From: an uncultured Pseudogracilibacillus sp.
Lineage (GTDB): Bacteria > Bacillota > Bacilli > Bacillales > Amphibacillaceae
DNA length: 32,701 nucleotides
Assembly: GCA_937974845.1 (NCBI GenBank)
Contig: CALJVC010000051.1
Coordinates: 1-32,701, forward strand
Direction: 5' to 3'
The number at the start of each line of letters is the position of its first letter. The first letter of the stretch is position 1. Below are positions 23,843 to 30,847 of this stretch, one piece after another. A model generated the notes under the pieces. That model saw only the letters and a list, made by a program, of their open reading frames with translations, searched no databases and was not told the DNA's origin. The translations under genes and the position numbers were made by a program.

Positions 23843-24592
23843 TTATGCTTGAGCAAACTCTTCTTGACGCTTTAGTTTCTTTTTATAAGCGTAGGAAGAG
23901 AGCATCATACTAAACTCATATAATAAAATTAATGGAATAGCAACGACGATTTGTAAAATAACATCCGGTGGCGTAATCAATCCACTGATCAATAATAAAA
24001 TAAAGTAGGCATATTTCCTCGTACGTTTTAAAAAGTCTGGTGTAATAACACCTAAACTCGTTAAAAACATCATGACAATGGGTAGTTCAAAAACAAAGGC
24101 AAAGGCAATCATCGTATGAAAAAGAACGCGAAAATACCTTTCTACAGTGAAAATTTCATTAAAAAGTCCATCGTTTAAAGCAATTAAAAAAGGAAAAATT
24201 AATTGCGTAAAGGCTAAGTAACCAGCGATTAGACCGAGAACGAAGAGAAGGAAGATAAAGGGAACATAGAGTAGTGTAGCCCTCCGTTCATTTTTCTTTA
24301 GTCCTGGTTTGATGAACAGCCATAATTGTAAAGCTAATACTGGTAAGGTAGCCACAATTGCTACTAAGCCAGCGATCGTAAAGAAAATCCAAACCGTTTC
24401 TAATGGGCTTGTAATATTCAATTTTATATGGACATCTTTAGCGAAAAAGCGATAAACCTCTTCACGATAAATAAAGCCTAGTATAAAAAATATTATAAAG
24501 ACAAAAGCAGTAACCATTAAGCGGTTACGCAATTCGTTCAAATGCCCCGTAATATCCATGGCCTTTTCATTTCTTTTAGATGACATCGCCAA
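23843..24592 (-). CDS. tatC: Sec-independent protein translocase TatC
   Basis: A 249-aa multi-spanning receptor of the twin-arginine translocase, which exports folded proteins with RR signal peptides. The N-terminal motif GHLNELRNRL near residue 16 is the conserved signal-binding part. Six hydrophobic helices follow, with FELPIVMMFLTSLGVITPDFL and LISGLITPPDVILQIVVAIPLILLYE matching TatC helices 4-6. The start is TTG 24592, 5 nt after GAGG; ATG 24586 is the alternative. It follows tatA, but a terminator lies between them. Confidence 0.95.
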   Translation of the reverse strand: MAMSSKRNEKAMDITGHLNELRNRLMVTAFVFIIFFILGFIYREEVYRFFAKDVHIKLNITSPLETVWIFFTIAGLVAIVATLPVLALQLWLFIKPGLKKNERRATLLYVPFIFLLFVLGLIAGYLAFTQLIFPFLIALNDGLFNEIFTVERYFRVLFHTMIAFAFVFELPIVMMFLTSLGVITPDFLKRTRKYAYFILLLISGLITPPDVILQIVVAIPLILLYEFSMMLSSYAYKKKLKRQEEFAQA

Positions 24593-24624
24593 CTACACCT
24601 CGACCTTACATAAAATTAGATGAC

Positions 24625-24654
24625 AAAAAAGATGTAAGGTTTCTAGCCCTTACA
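24625..24654 (-). terminator. Intrinsic terminator between tatA and tatC
   Basis: Stem TGTAAGG/CCTTACA (24633-24639, 24648-24654) with an 8-nt loop. On the minus strand TCTTTTTTG follows. It would make tatA mRNA more abundant than tatC mRNA, matching the excess of TatA protein in the pathway. Confidence 0.8.
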
Positions 24655-24664
24655 CCTTTTCCCT

Positions 24665-24847
24665 TTATTCTTTTTCTTTATCTTTCTTTGCGTCGTCATC
24701 CATTAATCCTTTAGTTGCATTTTTAAATTCCCGTAATGAATTTCCCGCTGCCCTTCCAATCTCTGGTAGTTTAGACGGGCCAAAAATTAATAAAGCAATG
24801 ACGAGTAATAAAATTAAGCCAGGTAATCCTAAGTTTGCAATATTCAT
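24665..24847 (-). CDS. tatA: Twin-arginine translocase subunit TatA
   Basis: A 60-aa pore-forming Tat component: a short N-terminal membrane helix (LGLPGLILLLVIALLIF), the conserved FGPSKLPEIGRAAG hinge and amphipathic helix, and a charged DDDAKKDKEKE tail. The bifunctional TatA/TatE type of Gram-positives is likely since no tatB is present. The ATG at 24847 lies 8 nt after GAGG; an in-frame GTG at 24856 overlaps that site. It has a good promoter and an 87-nt leader with a hairpin. Confidence 0.95.
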   Translation of the reverse strand: MNIANLGLPGLILLLVIALLIFGPSKLPEIGRAAGNSLREFKNATKGLMDDDAKKDKEKE

Positions 24848-24874
24848 TCGTTCCACCTCGTTGGATTGTTAGAT

Positions 24875-24893
24875 CGATAGCAAGTAGCTATCG
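24875..24893 (-). other. Hairpin in the tatA leader
   Basis: Perfect 7-bp stem CGATAGC/GCTATCG with a 5-nt loop, about 20 nt upstream of the tatA ribosome site and not followed by a T-run. It may stabilise the mRNA or bind a regulator; it is not a terminator. Confidence 0.5.
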
Positions 24894-24939
24894 TTTGTGC
24901 GAATGTCAATAAGCACACTTCAAAACTTAGTCCGATTTA

Positions 24940-24968
24940 ATCATAAAGTAAAATACCGTTTAATACAA
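24940..24968 (-). promoter_or_regulatory. Sigma-A promoter of tatA
   Basis: Minus strand: TTGTAT (24963-24968), 17-bp spacer, TATGAT (24940-24945). The start is near 24933. It lies just after the dfrA stop. Confidence 0.65.
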
Positions 24969-24979
24969 GCGATACAATA

Positions 24980-25468
24980 TTATTTTCGTTCATAGATGAC
25001 ATGGTAATAATCGTAAGGGTTTTTGTCATCCTTTATCCCTTTTTTCTTCTGGATTACGTTCCATTCGTTTTTATCAAAGGTTGGGAAGAATACATCCCCT
25101 TGAAAACTTGCATCTATTTCCGTTATATACATGCGATGAACGTAAGGTAGCATTTGTGAAAATAAGTCTCCCCCACCGATAATAAAAATCGTTTCCTCCT
25201 TGTTATCTTCTATATAATTTAACAGTTCAGAAATCGAGTGTAGAACTGTAACTTCTTCCGGAAAGGTCGCATCAGAACGCGTTAAGACGACATGTTTTCG
25301 ATTAGGTAAAAGTCTTCCTAAAGATTCGAAGGTTTTTCTTCCCATTACGATCGTATGACCGAGGGTCGTCTCTTTAAAATATTGTAAATCTCTAGGAATA
25401 TGCCAAGGCATATCGTTTTGATATCCAATGACACGGTTTTGATCCATAGCTACGATAAAGGCTAACAT
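24980..25468 (-). CDS. dfrA: Dihydrofolate reductase
   Basis: A 162-aa NADPH-dependent enzyme that reduces dihydrofolate to tetrahydrofolate. The substrate pocket has IGYQNDMPWHIPRDLQYFK with the catalytic acid D27 and W22. The NADPH sites are MGRKTFESLGRLLPNR and IFIIGGGDLF. Length is standard for chromosomal bacterial enzymes. It follows thyA by 74 nt, in the usual order, so the dihydrofolate made by thymidylate synthase is recycled. AGGGAG precedes the ATG. Confidence 0.96.
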   Translation of the reverse strand: MLAFIVAMDQNRVIGYQNDMPWHIPRDLQYFKETTLGHTIVMGRKTFESLGRLLPNRKHVVLTRSDATFPEEVTVLHSISELLNYIEDNKEETIFIIGGGDLFSQMLPYVHRMYITEIDASFQGDVFFPTFDKNEWNVIQKKKGIKDDKNPYDYYHVIYERK

Positions 25469-25542
25469 TTTGTAACTCCCTTATTTTAATTTATTCTTAT
25501 TGTAACGTAAAAAAAGAGAAAAAAGAAGTATTCCTAATAGAC

Positions 25543-26496
25543 TTATACTGCGACCGGTGCTTTAATTGCCGGATGGTGTTCGTAACCTATAATGGCAAAA
25601 TCACTTAATTCATAATCAAAAATAGAAGCCTTATCGGTCTTAATCTTTAATGTCGGTAATGGCTTCGGTTCTCGGCTTAACTGAAGCTTGACTTGTTCGA
25701 CGTGGTTAGAGTATATGTGTACATCGCCAAAAGTATGGACAAACTCACCTACCCCTAGCCCGGTCTCTTTCGCAATTAAATGGGTAAGTAAAGCATAGCT
25801 TGCAATATTAAAAGGTACTCCTAAAAAGACATCAGCGCTTCGTTGGTATAACTGACAGGAAAGCTTTCCATCGCTTACATAAAACTGAAATAAGGTGTGG
25901 CATGGTGGTAAAGCCATATGCGGAATGTCTACTGGATTCCAAGCTGAAACAATATGACGACGAGAATCAGGATTATGCTTTATAGAATGAATGACATCTT
26001 GAATTTGATCGACTACCTCTCCCCTTGGCCCTTCCCACTTCCGCCACTGCTTTCCATAAACAAATCCTAAATCACCATACGTAGCTGCAAAACGATCATC
26101 AGTCAAAATTTTCTTTTTAAAACGTTCCATCTGTTCCTGATACTGTTCGTTAAAAGCCTCGTCAACTAAACTTCTTCGACCAAAATCCGTCATATCCGGA
26201 CCATCATACTCTTCACTTTCTACCCATTTTTTAAATGCCCACTCATTCCAAATATTGTTGTTGTTTTCCAACAAATAGCGAATGTTCGTATCTCCCTTTA
26301 AAAACCAAAGTAATTCGCTTGCTAGAAGGCGGAAAGAAACAAATTTCGTAGTTAGTAATGGAAACCCGTCCTCTAAATTAAAGCGAATCTGCCTTCCAAA
26401 TAACGAATACGTCCCTGTATTCGTTCGGTCTTCTTTTTTCTTCCCTTTATCTAAAAGTTCTTGAAGTAGATGCAAATAAGCTTCTTCATTTTTCAC
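25543..26496 (-). CDS. thyA: Thymidylate synthase (ThyA)
   Basis: A 317-aa enzyme that methylates dUMP to dTMP with methylene-tetrahydrofolate. The catalytic cysteine is in ALPPCHTLFQFYV (C199 from this start). RRHIVSAWNP binds phosphate, DRTNTGTYSLFGRQIRF is the N-terminal loop, and LGVPFNIASYALLTHL and HIYSNHVEQ complete the fold. The sequence is of the longer (about 318 aa) S. aureus type with an insert around residues 85-140. I prefer GTG 26496, which has AAAGGATGG upstream and gives the family length; the in-frame ATG at 26520 lacks a ribosome site. Genes thyA and dfrA form an operon. Confidence 0.94.
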   Translation of the reverse strand: MKNEEAYLHLLQELLDKGKKKEDRTNTGTYSLFGRQIRFNLEDGFPLLTTKFVSFRLLASELLWFLKGDTNIRYLLENNNNIWNEWAFKKWVESEEYDGPDMTDFGRRSLVDEAFNEQYQEQMERFKKKILTDDRFAATYGDLGFVYGKQWRKWEGPRGEVVDQIQDVIHSIKHNPDSRRHIVSAWNPVDIPHMALPPCHTLFQFYVSDGKLSCQLYQRSADVFLGVPFNIASYALLTHLIAKETGLGVGEFVHTFGDVHIYSNHVEQVKLQLSREPKPLPTLKIKTDKASIFDYELSDFAIIGYEHHPAIKAPVAV

Positions 26497-26558
26497 GATT
26501 ATCCCATCCTTTTGCTTCATATATTCTTGGTGATTAGATCCCCTTTAAAAACATAATC

Positions 26559-26564
26559 ATTATA
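26559..26564 (-). promoter_or_regulatory. Extended -10 of the thyA promoter
   Basis: TATAAT on the minus strand preceded by TGC, an extended -10. The -35 region is poor, which extended -10 promoters tolerate. The start is near 26552. Confidence 0.5.
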
Positions 26565-26681
26565 GCAAAGATTGCTTAGAGACAGTTATTCAGTGCTTTC
26601 GTAATATTATTGTAACGTATATTTGTTTAAATGCCATCATAAAATTACTAATAATTCGACATATAGGAAAGGAGCAAAACA

Positions 26682-27674
26682 ATGCAGTCAAAAACAATTG
26701 AAAAGGCAATGACACGCTCCCTTCTCTACGGTTTTGCTTTAGCACAGCCACTCTCCTTATCCTCTGCCTTGCTTACATCGGTTGAAGCGGAAGCTACAAT
26801 TACACAAGCGCCCTTAGCCTATGGAGACCATGGAGAACTTGTAAGACATGTACAATACAAACTTAAAAAATTAGGATATTACCAAGATCAAATTGATGGA
26901 AAATACGGACTTTACACGGAACAAGCGGTAAGAAGCTTTCAATCCTCTGAATCCCTTGAAGTCAACGGAGAAATCAATAACGACACTTACCAGCGATTAA
27001 TAATAATGGAAGAAAAGGAGGCACTAGAAACTATTCATCCTCTCCTAGAAAAAATTTCCTTTGGAGAAGTTGGGGAAAGAGTAAGAAAGGTTCAGGAAGT
27101 GCTATATTTTTACGGTTATTATCATGGCAAAGTCGATGGCATTTATGGAAGACTCACAGAAGAGGCCATTAGACGGATCGAACAAACAGACCATGAACCC
27201 CAATCCCAAATTACCTTTTTAGATAAGAAGAATACGAATGTCGTCGAAAAAAAGCAAAAGCACAAAAGAGAAAACGACACCCCTGAACCCGTCCCTGTAC
27301 AATTTAACACAACAAAGGACGTCATCTCCTTGGCCAAAAGTTTAGAAGGTACCCCCTATCAATGGGGTGGAACAACGACTGAAGGCTTTGATTGTAGTGG
27401 TTTTATTTACTATGTATATAAGGAAGTTGGTCTTCAGTTACCGAGAACCGTTAATGAAATATGGAATTATACAACCTTGGTCGATCGCCCTTCTATTGGT
27501 GATTTTGTCTTTTTTGAAACCTACCAACCTGGGCCGTCCCATATGGGAATTTATTTAGGGGAAGGAAAGTTTATTCATGCGAGCAGTTCCCAAGGTGTTA
27601 GAATTAGTTTATTGGAAGAAAATTATTGGCAAACGAGATATCTTGGTGCGAAGCGTATAAACACAATGGAATAG
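26682..27674 (+). CDS. Secreted NlpC/P60 peptidoglycan endopeptidase with two peptidoglycan-binding domains
   Basis: A 330-aa cell-wall hydrolase. Residues 1-37 form a signal peptide (basic start, hydrophobic core to SSALLTSVEA, then AEA as a likely cleavage site). Two PG_binding_1 repeats follow, about 45-105 (GELVRHVQYKLKKLGYY, GLYTEQAVRSFQ) and 125-168 (GERVRKVQEVLYFYGYY, GRLTEEAIR). A charged linker leads to the C-terminal NlpC/P60 (C40) domain with FDCSGFIYY (C238), SHMGIYLG (H287) and KFIHASSS (H299). Such enzymes cut D-glutamyl-diaminopimelate bonds in stem peptides. The first repeat begins just after the signal peptide. AAAGGAG lies 7 nt before the ATG. No clear promoter was found; it diverges from thyA. 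Confidence 0.9.
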   Translation: MQSKTIEKAMTRSLLYGFALAQPLSLSSALLTSVEAEATITQAPLAYGDHGELVRHVQYKLKKLGYYQDQIDGKYGLYTEQAVRSFQSSESLEVNGEINNDTYQRLIIMEEKEALETIHPLLEKISFGEVGERVRKVQEVLYFYGYYHGKVDGIYGRLTEEAIRRIEQTDHEPQSQITFLDKKNTNVVEKKQKHKRENDTPEPVPVQFNTTKDVISLAKSLEGTPYQWGGTTTEGFDCSGFIYYVYKEVGLQLPRTVNEIWNYTTLVDRPSIGDFVFFETYQPGPSHMGIYLGEGKFIHASSSQGVRISLLEENYWQTRYLGAKRINTME

Positions 27675-27712
27675 TTCGATTAACCTCTTCCCCTATTTCC
27701 TATAAGAAGTAC

Positions 27713-27741
27713 TTGACGAAGAGAAAAAAAGAAGCTATATT
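27713..27741 (+). promoter_or_regulatory. Sigma-A promoter of the cold-shock leader
   Basis: TTGACG (27713-27718), 17-bp spacer, TATATT (27736-27741). It is one of the best promoter matches in the window. The start is near 27748, which leaves a leader of about 143 nt before csp. Confidence 0.7.
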
Positions 27742-27749
27742 AATAACAA

Positions 27750-27846
27750 GCAAAGAAGTGTAGAATCATTAAATATAAGCTTCAGTGAAATTTGGTGATT
27801 CAAATCTTCACTGAAGCTTTTCTTTTACTTTCTTACAATTCTTTGC
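27750..27846 (+). promoter_or_regulatory. Folded 5' leader of the cold-shock gene
   Basis: A long-range stem pairs GCAAAGAA (27750-27757) with TTCTTTGC (27839-27846), extended by TGTA (27759-27762) with TACA (27834-27837) across one mismatch. It encloses the strong hairpin at 27777-27819. A further small hairpin CACG-TTTT-CGTG (27853-27864) lies before the AGGAGG. Together they look like a designed RNA leader and not random spacer. Cold-shock mRNAs are known to have long temperature-sensing leaders; whether this one switches is inference. Confidence 0.5.
27777..27826 (+). terminator. Strong hairpin with U-rich tail upstream of csp
   Basis: Thirteen-bp perfect stem AAGCTTCAGTGAA (27777-27789) and its complement (27807-27819). 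It is extended inward by ATTTG/CAAAT with a single bulged C and a 6-nt loop, then TTCTTTT. It probably terminates the NlpC/P60 gene. Since a good promoter lies upstream at 27713, it may also attenuate csp. Confidence 0.75.
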
Positions 27847-27890
27847 AATTAACACGTTTTCGTGGAAAGAATTTAGGAGGAATTATTTAC

Positions 27891-28091
27891 ATGCAGAACG
27901 GTATTGTAAAATGGTTTAATGCAGAAAAAGGATACGGTTTTATCCAACAAGAAGATGGTGACGATATTTTCGTTCACTACTCTGCAATCCAAGAAGAAGG
28001 TTTCAAATCCTTAGAAGAAGGTCAAGCAGTTACATTTGAAATTGTTGAAGGTGAACGTGGTCCTCAAGCAGCAAATGTTGTCAAGGAATAA
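27891..28091 (+). CDS. csp: Cold-shock protein (CspA/CspB family)
   Basis: A 66-aa OB-fold RNA/DNA-binding protein that keeps mRNA unstructured, above all at low temperature. RNP1 is KGYGFIQ and RNP2 is DIFVHYSAI. The start MQNGIVKWFNAEKGYGFI and the end GPQAANVVKE are typical. Bacilli carry several paralogues and I cannot say which this is. The ATG at 27891 lies 10 nt after AGGAGG; the frame is open further upstream, but without homology. The leader is long and structured, and a terminator follows. Confidence 0.96.
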   Translation: MQNGIVKWFNAEKGYGFIQQEDGDDIFVHYSAIQEEGFKSLEEGQAVTFEIVEGERGPQAANVVKE

Positions 28092-28115
28092 GAACAACCA
28101 AATATAGACATACTG

Positions 28116-28145
28116 AGAGGTAATCCGATGATTACCTCTTTTTTA
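28116..28145 (+). terminator. Intrinsic terminator of csp
   Basis: Nine-bp perfect stem AGAGGTAAT/ATTACCTCT (28116-28124, 28131-28139) with a 6-nt loop, then a T-run. Confidence 0.92.
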
Positions 28146-28250
28146 ATAAATGGAAAAAACCTATTATTTTCAAGTGATTTGCTCGTTCATTAGAGGGTTT
28201 TCTAGTGCTTTTTAACAATTTCATACAGAAGACTTCACACTTTATTCACA

Positions 28251-28280
28251 AACTTTATAAACCGATTTGTTTATAAAGTT
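28251..28280. promoter_or_regulatory. Perfect 12-bp inverted repeat, candidate operator
   Basis: AACTTTATAAAC (28251-28262), six bases, GTTTATAAAGTT (28269-28280). There is no T-run on either strand, so it is not an intrinsic terminator. It lies about 100-130 bp before the inferred oxidase promoter start, a position suited to an activator or repressor dimer. I do not recognise the regulator. Confidence 0.55.
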
Positions 28281-28366
28281 GTTGTCACAATATTTACAAA
28301 TAATATTGAACAAATTGTGAAACTTTCGCGAATCCCCTCGAAATCATATATAAATCATGTATCATT

Positions 28367-28372
28367 TATAAT
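28367..28372 (+). promoter_or_regulatory. -10 of the oxidase operon promoter
   Basis: Perfect TATAAT with no recognisable -35 at 16-18 bp, as expected of an activator-dependent promoter. TTGTGAA at 28315-28321 and TATTGAA at 28304-28310 lie about 58-75 bp before the start. They resemble ResD-type sites in tandem. Confidence 0.5.
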
Positions 28373-28467
28373 GAACGGCAAGTCATGCATACCTTTAAGC
28401 ATCCTTTGTCGTTCTTTCAATGTCATACGATAATCTTCAATTCTGGAAAGAAAGGAGAGAAGCACAT

Positions 28468-28614
28468 ATGTCAAAATCTCAAGAGAAAGAACAGTTGACA
28501 ACAGAGCAACAGGGCGATACAGATTTACGAGGAACTTTTTTCTTTAATATGCTTTTAGGTATTTTCTTAGTTTTATCTTGGCTTGGGGTATGGGCCATAT
28601 ACATGTCCCGTTAA
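28468..28614 (+). CDS. ba3-type cytochrome oxidase subunit IIa
   Basis: A 48-aa single-helix protein: a hydrophilic N-terminus, then DLRGTFFFNMLLGIFLVLSWLGVWAIYMSR. This is the pattern of subunit IIa of ba3-type (B-family) oxidases, a small helix that replaces the missing second helix of subunit II. It stands immediately upstream of subunit II, as in other bacilli and Thermus (cbaD). The ATG at 28468 follows AAGGAG by 10 nt; the in-frame ATG at 28420 has no ribosome site. Confidence 0.85.
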   Translation: MSKSQEKEQLTTEQQGDTDLRGTFFFNMLLGIFLVLSWLGVWAIYMSR

Positions 28615-28643
28615 ATTCACAAAAGAGAGGTGTCTGATCGAAG

Positions 28644-29126
28644 ATGGATATGCATCGTTATGAGAAAATTTGGCTTACTTTCGGATCGATTGCTCTTATA
28701 TTCTTCTTAATTGTTATAGGTGTAAGTGCATTCTACATGGGTAACCAGCCACCTAGCTGTGCGGTTACACTAGATCCTAACAAAGTTGATGAACATCAAT
28801 TATTTAAAGAACCAGGATTGAAAGAAATCGGTGACAACGAATATCAATTAACCGTTGTTGCTTCTGCCTTTGACTATGATGTAGGTACAAAGGATAAAGT
28901 AGTTCAAATTCCTAAAGGAGCTACTGTTCATATCTCAACTACAACAAAAGACGTCATCCACGGCTTCGAGATCGCTGGAACAAACGTTAACATGATGGTT
29001 GAGCCTGGCTACATCAGTACGTATGTCAATACTTTCGATAAACCTGGTACGTATACCTTAGTATGTAACGAATACTGTGGTACAGGTCACCATTTAATGA
29101 AAGCGACGATTGAGGTGGTAGAATAA
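28644..29126 (+). CDS. cbaB: ba3-type cytochrome c oxidase subunit II (CuA)
   Basis: A 160-aa membrane-anchored electron-entry subunit that takes electrons from cytochrome c at the outer face. One N-terminal helix (about residues 10-32) is followed by a cupredoxin domain. All CuA ligands are present: H106 in VIHGFE, then C141, E143, C145, H149 and M152 in CNEYCGTGHHLM. The short single-helix form is that of B-family ba3 oxidases and not the caa3 type, which has a fused cytochrome c. Its stop overlaps the subunit I start by one base (TAATG), a classic coupled junction. Confidence 0.95.
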   Translation: MDMHRYEKIWLTFGSIALIFFLIVIGVSAFYMGNQPPSCAVTLDPNKVDEHQLFKEPGLKEIGDNEYQLTVVASAFDYDVGTKDKVVQIPKGATVHISTTTKDVIHGFEIAGTNVNMMVEPGYISTYVNTFDKPGTYTLVCNEYCGTGHHLMKATIEVVE

Positions 29127-30775
29127 TGAAAAACGCAATGCAACGTTTAAATCCAAAAGACGCTAGGCTAGTAATGGCCCATATGTACGTTGCTTTCACA
29201 GCTTTAGCTATTGGAGCGACGATGGGTCTATTACAAGTGTTAGAGCGTACTGGTCATTTTGAATTACCTAAATGGCTAGGTTATTATCAAGTTCTAACAA
29301 CGCACGGTGTCATGTTAGGTCTTGTACTTACGACGTTCTTTATCATTGGATTCATGCTCGCTACCCAAAGTATCACTACAGGTGGATACACGGATGGCGA
29401 ACGCAGAATGTCCTGGATCGGTTACATTTTAATGTTAACTGGTACAATTTCTGCGGCAGTAATGATTTTACTTAATGAAGCAACTGTTCTTTACACATTC
29501 TATGTACCATTACAAGCTCACGTAGTCTTCTATATTGGACTCGTATTACTCATTGTTGGTACATGGTTTAACGCTTGGTTAATTTTCTGGCGTCACGCCC
29601 GTTTCCGTAAAGAAAATCCAGGCGAACGTACACCATTACTTAGCTACATGAGTGTAATCACCATGGTTATGTGGCAAATCGCTACAATTGGTGTAGCCTA
29701 TACAACAATTGTTCAAATCATCCCATGGACACTCGGTATTACAGATGAGATTAACGTTCTCTTAAGCCGTACCCTATTCTGGTACTTCGGTCACCCACTA
29801 GTATACTTCTGGCTCATGCCTGCGTATATGATGTGGTATGCAGTTATACCAAGGGTTATCGGTGGGAAAATTTTCTCAGATTCATTAGCTAGATTATCAT
29901 TCGTTTTATTACTGTTATTCTCTATCCCAGTTGGATTCCACCACCAGTTAACTGAACCTGGTATCGATCCATTCTGGAAGTACTTACAAGTAGTTTTAAC
30001 TATGTTCGTTGTTGTACCTTCATTAATGACTGCTTTCTCACTCTTCGCTACCTTTGAAACTAGAGGTCGAGAGTTAGGAGCAAAAGGTATGTTCGGTTGG
30101 TTGAAGAAAATGCCATGGGGAGATGCACGTTTCTTAGCTCCTTTCCTAGGTATGGTTATGTTCATCCCTGGTGGAGCTGGAGGAATTATCAACGCTTCTC
30201 ACCAAATGAACCAAGTAGTCCATAACACGCTTTGGGTTACAGGTCACTTCCACTTAACCGTTGCAACAGCAGTTATGTTAACATTCTTCGGTACAACGTA
30301 CTGGCTCGTACCACACTTAACTGGTCGTCAATTCACACCAGTGATGAACCGTTTAGGTATTTTACAAGCTATCTTATGGACCGTAGGTATGTTAATCATG
30401 TCTACAGCCATGCACTGGCAAGGTCTACTAGGTGGTCCACGTCGTTCTGCTTACTCTGAGTATGCAGGAAACCCAGACACGTTAGCTTGGGGACCATATC
30501 AAATTGCACAAGCTGTGGGAGGATCTATCCTCTTCGTAGGTATGATTGTAATGATCATCATCTTCATTAACTTAGCATTCTTTGCACCTAAAGGTGAAAC
30601 AGAATTTATCGTTGCTGAAGATTCACCAAATGCAGCACCTACACCAGCGGTATTTGAAAACTGGAAGCTCTGGATTGGTATTACGCTTGCTCTTGTATTA
30701 TTCGCGTACACAATCCCGATTATTGATATCATCAAGAGTGCCCCTCCAGGAGCATCTGGTTATAAATTATGGTAA
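29126..30775 (+). CDS. cbaA: ba3-type cytochrome c oxidase subunit I
   Basis: A 549-aa haem-copper oxidase catalytic subunit with about 13 helices; it reduces O2 to water and pumps protons. Ligands fit the Thermus ba3 pattern: H60 and H376 for the low-spin haem, H223, H272 and H273 for CuB, H374 for the high-spin haem. Y227 in GHPLVYFW is the cross-linked tyrosine. The A-family D-channel and the K-channel glutamate motif are not evident, supporting B family. Such oxidases have high oxygen affinity and are used at low O2 or high pH. A terminator follows, before the Sco gene. Confidence 0.96.
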   Translation: MKNAMQRLNPKDARLVMAHMYVAFTALAIGATMGLLQVLERTGHFELPKWLGYYQVLTTHGVMLGLVLTTFFIIGFMLATQSITTGGYTDGERRMSWIGYILMLTGTISAAVMILLNEATVLYTFYVPLQAHVVFYIGLVLLIVGTWFNAWLIFWRHARFRKENPGERTPLLSYMSVITMVMWQIATIGVAYTTIVQIIPWTLGITDEINVLLSRTLFWYFGHPLVYFWLMPAYMMWYAVIPRVIGGKIFSDSLARLSFVLLLLFSIPVGFHHQLTEPGIDPFWKYLQVVLTMFVVVPSLMTAFSLFATFETRGRELGAKGMFGWLKKMPWGDARFLAPFLGMVMFIPGGAGGIINASHQMNQVVHNTLWVTGHFHLTVATAVMLTFFGTTYWLVPHLTGRQFTPVMNRLGILQAILWTVGMLIMSTAMHWQGLLGGPRRSAYSEYAGNPDTLAWGPYQIAQAVGGSILFVGMIVMIIIFINLAFFAPKGETEFIVAEDSPNAAPTPAVFENWKLWIGITLALVLFAYTIPIIDIIKSAPPGASGYKLW

Positions 30776-30786
30776 TATCGTGGTAG

Positions 30787-30820
30787 AATAAAGAGGGAAG
30801 ATGACTTCCCTCTTTATTTA
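30787..30820 (+). terminator. Hairpin between subunit I and sco, probable partial terminator
   Basis: Fourteen-bp stem AATAAAGAGGGAAG/CTTCCCTCTTTATT (30787-30800, 30805-30818) with a 4-nt loop, followed by TATTTAATT. The sco ribosome site lies about 10 nt on, so some read-through is likely. Confidence 0.8.
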
Positions 30821-30847
30821 TTTAATTAAAGGAGGCTCATAAACTAC

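Larger units (their letters stand above)
28146..28467. other. Intergenic control region between csp and the oxidase operon
   Basis: About 320 nt without a gene. It contains a 12-bp palindrome (28251-28280), heptads related to TTGTGAA on both sides of it, and a TATAAT at 28367 without a -35. The part 28146-28230 shows nothing I can name. The length and the sites suggest that the oxidase operon is regulated by at least one DNA-binding protein. Confidence 0.5.

Noticed and set aside
27792..27890. N-terminal extension of the cold-shock protein by 33 residues.
   Set aside because: The extension lies in the structured leader, has no ribosome site, and the canonical 66-aa protein starts at 27891 behind AGGAGG.
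29791..30192. Open frame of 133 codons on the minus strand inside the oxidase subunit I gene.
   Set aside because: No ribosome site or homology; it mirrors a long, well-supported coding sequence on the plus strand.
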